DNA of 64,000 bases from Heliobacterium mobile (GTDB taxonomy: Bacteria > Bacillota > Desulfitobacteriia > Heliobacteriales > Heliobacteriaceae): contig NZ_WNKU01000015.1 in NCBI RefSeq assembly GCF_009720735.1, positions 1 through 64,000 of the forward strand. Reading direction: 5' to 3'. Numbering within the stretch: position 1 is the stretch's first letter; every line of letters begins with the position of its first letter. The position numbers and the translations under genes were made by a program. Under the pieces are notes generated by a model. That model was not told where the DNA came from, searched no databases, and worked only from the letters and a program-made list of their open reading frames with translations. Shown piece after piece: positions 59,249-64,000 of this stretch.

Positions 59249-59653
59249 TTACATATCAGCCAACATCTTCTTGAGGTTATCAATCTCAGCCTCGATCGCT
59301 TCGTTGGAACGGGTATCCTCAACCTTCGCCTCAATCTTTTGGACGTCGGTCAATCGGCCCTGATTCTTTAACACGAGTTCAATGGCCTTCAGCTTATTAC
59401 CGTCGCTTCCGCTGGTCCGAACGATACCTCGGAGGATAGTGTAAGTCTCCGCAAGGAAGTCGTTCATCACACGTTCGGCCACATCATTCTGGTATGCGAT
59501 GAAGTCGGGCTCTTGTTTCCAACGGTATAGGGACCGATCGGTTACGCCAACTTCCTCAGCGATTTGAGCCATGGTCATTTTATGGATGTCGTTGGTGGCA
59601 AAGATTTCAGCAGCTCGCAACTGCTGGGCAGACAGCCGGTATACTTTTGACAA
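59249..59653 (-). CDS. terS: Terminase small subunit (HTH)
   Basis: A 134-aa DNA-recognition subunit: N-terminal HTH MTMAQIAEEVGVTDRSLYRW followed by helical oligomerisation region and acidic tail (EAIEAEIDNLKKMLADM), as in phBC6A51-type TerS. TTG at 59653 has GGGAGG 8 nt upstream; the GTG at 59662 is too close to it. Confidence 0.8.
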   Translation of the reverse strand: MSKVYRLSAQQLRAAEIFATNDIHKMTMAQIAEEVGVTDRSLYRWKQEPDFIAYQNDVAERVMNDFLAETYTILRGIVRTSGSDGNKLKAIELVLKNQGRLTDVQKIEAKVEDTRSNEAIEAEIDNLKKMLADM

Positions 59654-59712
59654 GGTGATCACCTCCCTTCTGAGATCCCATCAATTCCTACTACTACAGT
59701 GGGAAAATAAAT

Positions 59713-59755
59713 AACGCCCTGCCAACTTTCGTCAGCAAAGCGTCTTCTCACTGTT
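59713..59755 (-). terminator. Terminator upstream of terS
   Basis: On the minus strand GACGCttTGC / GCAgGGCGT is followed by TATTTATTTT. It isolates terS from the iteron region. Confidence 0.65.
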
Positions 59756-59819
59756 TTTCAAACGGACATCCCAGCCCATTATGCTGTTGTTGTTTTATCC
59801 ACGGTAATTTGACCACCAC

Positions 59820-59995
59820 TTGCTGCCCTGCCTGTTTCTTCTTGTTTACTGGTTCTTGTTCGTTGGTTCTTGTTACATCGCATGTTTGGACAACTATATA
59901 GTTGATCAAATGGACAACTATACGTATGTCCAAATGGACAACTATACGATTGTCCAGATGGACAACTATGCGATTGTCCAAACGATCAATCGGGA
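59820..59995 (-). pseudogene. Initiator-gene remnant carrying iteron array 2
   Basis: The minus strand reads, in one frame, SCPFDQLYSCPNMRCNKNQ, matching the initiator's NDQLYTCPNLRCNKKP. It is followed by CNKNQRTRTSKQEETGR, like the initiator's linker. Four 24-bp units (59884-59993) contain TGTCCAAATGGACA-type dyads. An upstream in-frame stop shows it is no longer a gene. Confidence 0.7.
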
Positions 59996-60091
59996 ATTTA
60001 CTCATGCGACCGGTTGATTATCAAATTGGTTCACCGCGACAACATGCTTATTCCGATGCTCTTCAATTTTGTGAGTCAGTTCAACTGACGG

Positions 60092-60406
60092 TCAAATTGA
60101 AAGCGAGCCCACAACGACTGAGGTTAAAAATGCGTGCCGCTCAATTTGTTTTGAATATTGCTCGGCCAACGCCATTCCATGAATAATGACTAGTAGTGTT
60201 TCCAACTTCCTTATGTTCAAAACTTTGGTATTCCTTAGTGCTTCATCAAAGTAAATGGTAAAGGCCGACTTAGGTTGCTTCTTTCGCAACTGCAAGAGAC
60301 ATAGATTTGCCCATTCGCTGATATATTGGTGAAGCTGTTCATGCGAAAGCCCGTCGGCGATATGGCGTATCTCGTTACCTTCGTCAGCCAGTTCCCGAAA
60401 CGTCAT
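60092..60406 (-). CDS. Phage hypothetical protein (104 aa)
   Basis: A helical soluble protein (TFRELADEGNEIRHIADGLS, AFTIYFDEALRNTKVLNIRK) of unknown function. Start at ATG 60406 with GGAGGCGAGG upstream; the longer frame has no ribosome binding site. Transcribed between the SNase and iteron array 2. Confidence 0.5.
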   Translation of the reverse strand: MTFRELADEGNEIRHIADGLSHEQLHQYISEWANLCLLQLRKKQPKSAFTIYFDEALRNTKVLNIRKLETLLVIIHGMALAEQYSKQIERHAFLTSVVVGSLSI

Positions 60407-60483
60407 TTTCCTCGCCTCCGTAAGCAATAAAAATATCTTTTTCATCTTATCACAAAATATGTATTTTTTCGACAACCTTGTTG

Positions 60484-60819
60484 TTATTTTTCCAAGAGAT
60501 ATTTCGAGGCTAATCCCTCAGCGACCATCTCATCATTCACGTTCTTCCCCGCAGAATTAACAACAGCCAGCCATCGCCCATACTTCTCTTTCCGAACGGA
60601 ATTGACGGTAACGAACTTGCCCTCGATCTGACCAGCCAACCATTGTCTAGCCCGTTCTCCCCTACCCTTTTCCTCACCATGAATCTCTGGCGCATTCAGG
60701 CCGTACAATCGGAACCTTTCCTTTATAATGACGTTGAAGCCGAGGTCAACATCAGCATCGAATGTATCGCCATCTATCACTCTCGTGACCGTGGCATTAT
60801 AGGTGTAATTTACGAACAT
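60484..60819 (-). CDS. Staphylococcal nuclease-like (SNc) protein without signal peptide
   Basis: A 111-aa thermonuclease-fold protein: ATVTRVIDGDTFDADVDLGF, ERFRLYGLNAPEIHGEEKG (catalytic Arg and Glu) and KYGRWLAVVN. Cleaves phosphodiesters with calcium. It lacks a secretion signal, so it acts inside the cell, perhaps in host DNA degradation or packaging. ATG with GGAGGG 6-7 nt upstream. Confidence 0.85.
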   Translation of the reverse strand: MFVNYTYNATVTRVIDGDTFDADVDLGFNVIIKERFRLYGLNAPEIHGEEKGRGERARQWLAGQIEGKFVTVNSVRKEKYGRWLAVVNSAGKNVNDEMVAEGLASKYLLEK

Positions 60820-60857
60820 TGTTACCCTCCAATTTTCAAACATAGCCAAAATAATAA

Positions 60858-60897
60858 CAGCCTGGGCCAATGCGGTCCAGACTGTTTTTTGTTACCC
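60858..60897. terminator. Bidirectional terminator
   Basis: AACAGcCTGG / CCAGaCTGTT stem with TTTTTT on the plus side and TTATTATTTT on the minus side, upstream of the SNase gene. Confidence 0.75.
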
Positions 60898-61100
60898 AAA
60901 AGATCGCAGTTGTGACAAGTGACTTACAGGAATTGCCGCCAGTATCCCTCTATTTCATGTTTACGCTAAAAACGGTATGATTGCTGTAAGGTGCTGTGGG
61001 GTGCTGTTCAGTGGGAGGGACAGTTAACTACAGTGTCTAGTACAGTTACCTATATACCGTTAAGAACCACAGTAATCTATGGTTATGTCGTTGTTCTAGT

Positions 61101-61352
61101 TACATTGATCGTTTGGACATATGGGAAATCATTAGCGATTGTCCAAACGGACATATGGGAAATCTGGTCTCTATATTACTGGTTAGTTACGTTAGATACC
61201 GTAGATTACTTAGTTACCGTTAGTTCATTATGTTATTCTTGTTACATTATCCGTTTGGACATATGGGAAATTATTAGCGGTTGTTCAAACGGACATATGG
61301 GCCAGTTGTTCAAACGGACATACGGCCGATTGTCCAAACGGACATACGGGAA
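61101..61352. repeat. Iteron array 3
   Basis: At least six sites related to TGTCCAAACGGACA and CGTTTGGACATATGGG. Two ~60-bp direct repeats start near 61101 and 61242 (TTACATT, GTTTGGACATATGGGAAAT). The last three units repeat every 24-25 bp. Flanking TGTAACAAGAA (minus strand) matches the initiator-gene context. No convincing gene in 60900-61590. Confidence 0.75.
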
Positions 61353-61435
61353 ACGGCTTACCGCTAGTTTCATTAATAAAGTCAGATTATCCGTGGATGA
61401 AACACGCTATCCAATCCCGGCCCGCACTCGCCTCG

Positions 61436-61482
61436 CCCAGCTGCCGCACGGCTGGGTTGGCCACGTCGCGGGCTGCGTGGCC
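61436..61482. other. Two adjacent GC-rich hairpins
   Basis: CCCAGC tgccgcacg? GCTGGG (61436-61456) and GGCCACG tcgcgggctg CGTGGCC (61459-61482) lie in an island far richer in GC than its surroundings. Possible packaging or recombination signal; no direct evidence. Confidence 0.45.
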
Positions 61483-61595
61483 ACGTGTAGCTTGCTGTTA
61501 TATTCTTTATGGAATTATATCACCAATGGATTCTATCGGAACACATGGTGAAACAGGTATGGCTGTGGTGATTACGCTCTCCACTGCTGGGAAAG

Positions 61596-61632
61596 CAAAA
61601 AACCAGGTGAACATCTGTCCAGCCTGGTTGAT
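61596..61632 (-). terminator. Terminator of the nucleotidyltransferase gene
   Basis: On the minus strand AACCAGGCTGG / CACCTGGTT is followed by TTTTGC, just after the stop at 61642. Confidence 0.75.
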
Positions 61633-61641
61633 GTATGCTGT

Positions 61642-62373
61642 TTAGATTGCAACTCTTAATTCGTTGGAAACCAAACCGTTATTAATATCGAGGTGGACCT
61701 GTTTGTACTGTTCTATCGTGCCAATATCCTTCCAGTAACCTTTGGCATTTACGCCTAACAAGGGTAACTTTTCTTCTAACAGTCGCGGGAACAATTGCTT
61801 TGAAAAGTCGTAAAAACCACTTGGGATATAATCGAAGATACTGGGTTCAAAGGCATATATTCCTGCGTTAATGGTGTTGGAAAATACTTGTTCCGGTTTT
61901 GGTTTTTCAATAAATCGACGAATATAACCGTTCTCATCGGTAATTACAATTCCAAATTGAGTCGGATCGTCCACCGTGGTTAATGCCATTGTCGCTAGCG
62001 CTTGTTTTTTCTGATGAAACTCAATGATTTTCGATAAGTTTATATTCGTTATTCCATCCCCGCTAATGACTAAGAACGTTTCATCAAGAAATTGCTGGGC
62101 CTGTTTCACAGAGCCAGCGGTACCAAGTGGTTCATTCTCGATGAAATAATGAAACCGTACACCAAATTGAGTTCCATCACCAAAATATTTCATGATTATC
62201 TCGGGGTAATAGCACAGTGTTACGGCAATCTCAGTTATTCCATGTTTTTTTAATAAATCAACAGCATACTCCATCGCTGGTCTACCATGAACAGGAACCA
62301 TTGGTTTCGGCATGGTGTCCGTCAGCGGACGCAGCCGGGAACCCACTCCACCGGCCATAATCACGGCTTTCAA
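61642..62373 (-). CDS. Sugar-1-phosphate nucleotidyltransferase
   Basis: A 243-aa enzyme transferring a nucleotidyl group to a sugar 1-phosphate. N-terminal KAVIMAGGVGSRLRPLTDTM-type pyrophosphorylase signature, then PKPMVPVHGRP, ISGDGITNI (metal Asp) and FIEKPKPEQV. It lacks the C-terminal extensions of ManC or GlmU, so the sugar is unknown. TTG at 62373 chosen to give the canonical N-terminus. Could feed surface polysaccharide. Confidence 0.8.
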   Translation of the reverse strand: MKAVIMAGGVGSRLRPLTDTMPKPMVPVHGRPAMEYAVDLLKKHGITEIAVTLCYYPEIIMKYFGDGTQFGVRFHYFIENEPLGTAGSVKQAQQFLDETFLVISGDGITNINLSKIIEFHQKKQALATMALTTVDDPTQFGIVITDENGYIRRFIEKPKPEQVFSNTINAGIYAFEPSIFDYIPSGFYDFSKQLFPRLLEEKLPLLGVNAKGYWKDIGTIEQYKQVHLDINNGLVSNELRVAI

Positions 62374-62532
62374 AAAACGATGCACTCCCCTTGGCAAAAG
62401 CCACTTTTTTTAATTTGAAACGAACGAGGTAATGATCGTCGAGATTATAGCCTGGGATTGTTATTTTTATCTCTACAGTTTATTGTATGATGTTGTAATC
62501 TGCGAATTGAATACCAGATGTTGTTAACTTGA

Positions 62533-62784
62533 TTATGCTGCTTCGAACGCACGAAGTACCGCGTTTAAAAGTAAGCTTCGAGATTCCTGGGTAATCGGAT
62601 GAGCGATATCACAAAAGCTCCCATCTGGTCTCTTTCGACTCGGCATGGCTACAAATATCCCGTTTGGTCCTTCGACGACTTTGATATCATGGATAACAAA
62701 AGAGTCGTAAATAGTAACCGATGCAATAGCTTTGATAGCACCTGTTTGAAAGATTTTTCTAATCCTTACATCTGTGATAGCCAT
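62533..62784 (-). CDS. spoVG: SpoVG-family regulator
   Basis: An 83-aa homologue of SpoVG, a DNA/RNA-binding regulator of septation and sporulation in Bacillota: ITDVRIRKIF, IASVTIYDSFVIHDIKVVEG and PSRKRPDGSFCDIAHPI are diagnostic. Usual length is 85-100 aa; the acidic tail is missing and it ends RAFEAA. ATG behind GGGGAGAGG. Not in the usual purR-glmU context, so probably a mobile extra copy. Confidence 0.9.
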   Translation of the reverse strand: MAITDVRIRKIFQTGAIKAIASVTIYDSFVIHDIKVVEGPNGIFVAMPSRKRPDGSFCDIAHPITQESRSLLLNAVLRAFEAA

Positions 62785-62896
62785 TCCGAAACCTCTCCCC
62801 AAATTATTCAGAATCCCTTGTTCAAGTGTAAACTAATCTTAGAAATAATCAACATTTGTTAAGAGATTTTTACACCTATGTGAGAATTATCTTTAT

Positions 62897-63571
62897 TTAC
62901 GCTGCTTCCTCCAACCTAATATTTGCCGCCTCCACGTACTGCTTCTCAATCTCAAACGCAATGAACCTCCTCCCCATCCGCTTTGCAGCCACACAATCTC
63001 CCCCGCTACCGCAGAACGGGACAAGTACGACATCACCCGGCTGTGATGACTTCTCAATAATCATCTCGGCCAGCTTTACCGGCTTTTGCGTGGGATGGAT
63101 GTAGGTTACTGCCGGATCGCGAGGCACAGCCCATACATCTGAAATTCGCTTTCCATTCAATATGTGGCGTCCCTTCACTACGAAAATCAGAAACTCATGA
63201 GCGGGACTGTAGGCTCCACGAAGATCACCCATTCCCCCGCCGTTCTTTTGCCAGACGATGCAGTTCTTGATGGTGAAGTATTGAGAGATGCGGTGGTACC
63301 ATGCTACGTAGACATCCCATCGGGTCCAGCAGTAAAAAGCACCACCGTCTTTCAACACCCGGAATGCATCGGCCAACCAGTCGGCCATGATGATGTCATC
63401 GTTTTGGATTGCGGTGAACTTTCGCTTGCGACTGCCACTACGATAATTGATGCCGTATGGTGGGTCGGCGATGATAAGGTCGATGGAGCTGGTTGGCAAT
63501 AGTTTGAGGCCGTAGTTGATGTCCATGTGGTGGATGGTGTCTAGCGTGAGTTCACCGAGGTTTGCTGTCAT
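62897..63571 (-). CDS. DNA methyltransferase (N4/N6, beta-class order)
   Basis: A 224-aa methyltransferase: DLIIADPPYGINY near residue 45, AFRVLKDGGAFYCWTRWD, HPTQKPVKLAEMI and VPFCGSGGDCVAAK (SAM site, with Cys in place of the usual Gly after Phe). No restriction partner adjacent. ATG at 63571 with GGTGG upstream; the longer frame crosses the terminator. Its first codons are duplicated at 278-316. Confidence 0.85.
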   Translation of the reverse strand: MTANLGELTLDTIHHMDINYGLKLLPTSSIDLIIADPPYGINYRSGSRKRKFTAIQNDDIIMADWLADAFRVLKDGGAFYCWTRWDVYVAWYHRISQYFTIKNCIVWQKNGGGMGDLRGAYSPAHEFLIFVVKGRHILNGKRISDVWAVPRDPAVTYIHPTQKPVKLAEMIIEKSSQPGDVVLVPFCGSGGDCVAAKRMGRRFIAFEIEKQYVEAANIRLEEAA

Positions 63572-63587
63572 TGGCCACCGTCCTTGA

Positions 63588-63630
63588 AAAAAATAAAGCA
63601 GTCCGGCCACGATGGGCTGAACTGCCTGTC
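63588..63630 (-). terminator. Terminator in the right repeat
   Basis: On the minus strand GCAGTTCAGCC / GGCCGGACTGC is followed by TTTATTTTTTT, upstream of the methyltransferase. Probably inherited with the repeat. Confidence 0.8.
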
Positions 63631-63665
63631 TATTCAATAGGTGGGCTGTGGGGGGAGGGGTACAA
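63628..63665 (-). pseudogene. 3' end of a lost AgrC-like kinase gene
   Basis: The minus strand reads LYPSPHSPPIE then a TAG stop, against LYPTTHSPPIE and stop in the intact kinase at 376..1326. Homology stops upstream near 63666. Only about 12 codons remain. Confidence 0.7.
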
Positions 63666-63763
63666 CTGATTTATAATTGAAGTAATAATCTAACCTATGC
63701 TTAATAGATGATGTCTACCAAGTTACTTTTTAATCTACTAGATCTATTAAACTCTACAATTAT

Positions 63764-64000
63764 TTATATTACGTTAGAAACGACTTTTCGAATTATTGGA
63801 CCTTCATCACCGTAGCTTACAAAATCGTATTTAACAAAGTTTCTATTACGCATTTTAATTGTTAATAATTTAGAAAAATCATCGTTATGAGTAGAGATAA
63901 TAATTTTTTTCTGATTAAGATTCGAATCCATTATAGCTCGTAAAACGTCTACAAAAGCTAAGACGTTTACATCATCCATACTTTGTATGGGATCATCTAG
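63764..64000 (-). CDS. SMC/RecF-type AAA ATPase, C-terminal part (runs off window)
   Basis: The 3' end of a larger gene. Visible: Walker B/D-loop LDDPIQSMDDVNV at the edge, then IIISTHNDDFSKLL with the switch His, ending RKVVSNVI. This is the ABC-type ATPase head of SbcC/RecF/SMC-like proteins. These occur in repair and in anti-phage systems; partners lie outside the window. Confidence 0.65.
   Translation of the reverse strand, partial: LDDPIQSMDDVNVLAFVDVLRAIMDSNLNQKKIIISTHNDDFSKLLTIKMRNRNFVKYDFVSYGDEGPIIRKVVSNVI

Larger units (their letters stand above)
63551..63665. repeat. Direct repeat, right copy (about 115 bp)
   Basis: Matches 295..411. It contains the methyltransferase start, the terminator at 63588-63630 and the last 12 codons of an AgrC-like kinase. 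Confidence 0.85.

Noticed and set aside
59748-60005. 85-aa minus-strand frame with HLDNRIVV repeats
   Set aside because: The repeats are the iterons read in a different frame from the initiator; no ribosome binding site. Treated as an initiator remnant.
60991-61551. 186-aa plus-strand frame
   Set aside because: It spans iteron array 3 and the GC-rich hairpins, has no RBS and has repeat-derived composition.

Overview
The window reads as DNA of an endospore-forming member of the Bacillota. Spore-coat CotF-type proteins, a SpoVG homologue, a KinA-like kinase, strong AGGAGG ribosome binding sites and frequent TTG/GTG starts (two apparent CTG starts) all point that way. The genus cannot be fixed from this sequence. 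About 40 kb is a tailed-phage genome transcribed almost entirely leftward. The flanks are accessory DNA with many regulatory, mobile and repeat features. I cannot tell whether the phage is integrated, is a phage-plasmid, or belongs to one larger element.

Left flank (1-12.3 kb): an IS66-type remnant interrupts a methyltransferase 5' fragment. An agr-like quorum-sensing cassette follows: AgrB, an unannotated 42-aa AgrD-type precursor, a small membrane protein and a two-TM sensor kinase. Next come an LCM-type methyltransferase, a processive glycosyltransferase, zinc-ribbon and CotF genes, a CBO0543 membrane protein, a PAS-PAS kinase and a YmaF-like protein. Long non-coding gaps hold three copies of one roughly 170-bp repeat. 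A 3' fragment of tRNA-Thr lies at 12.3 kb.

Integrase and cargo (12.6-20.8 kb): a protein with two HEPN RxxxxH motifs sits beside a tyrosine integrase. Beyond it are a secreted phospholipase-C-like/VWA fusion, a copper amine oxidase-N protein, tandem ~145-bp repeats, a DUF4405 membrane protein, a Dabb protein and a small transporter.

Phage (20.8-61 kb), following leftward transcription: SNase and small terminase (60.8-59.2); a second tyrosine recombinase plus two opposite-strand genes lodged between terS and terL; terL, portal, head, tail, tape measure with a -1 frameshift chaperone pair, baseplate/fibre and lysis genes (57-39.5); a DnaD-like initiator carrying 24-bp iterons, DnaC, DnaB, two antirepressors and primase (39.4-33.7); then a sigma-like factor, SSB, PolA, PD-(D/E)XK nuclease, Hjc resolvase, NrdG/NrdD, dUTPase, ThyX-like protein, methyltransferase and dNMP kinase (32.5-20.8). 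The two early operons share a conserved upstream element. A repressor-type HTH gene and a membrane protein face right at 32.9 kb, preceded by an S-box-like hairpin. Several lone rightward genes, including a pentapeptide-repeat protein, look like morons.

Right flank (61-64 kb): nucleotidyltransferase, SpoVG, a DNA methyltransferase, then the 3' end of an SMC/AAA-type ATPase running off the edge. About 115 bp spanning the methyltransferase start, a terminator and the kinase 3' end occurs at both window ends in direct orientation, 63.25 kb apart.
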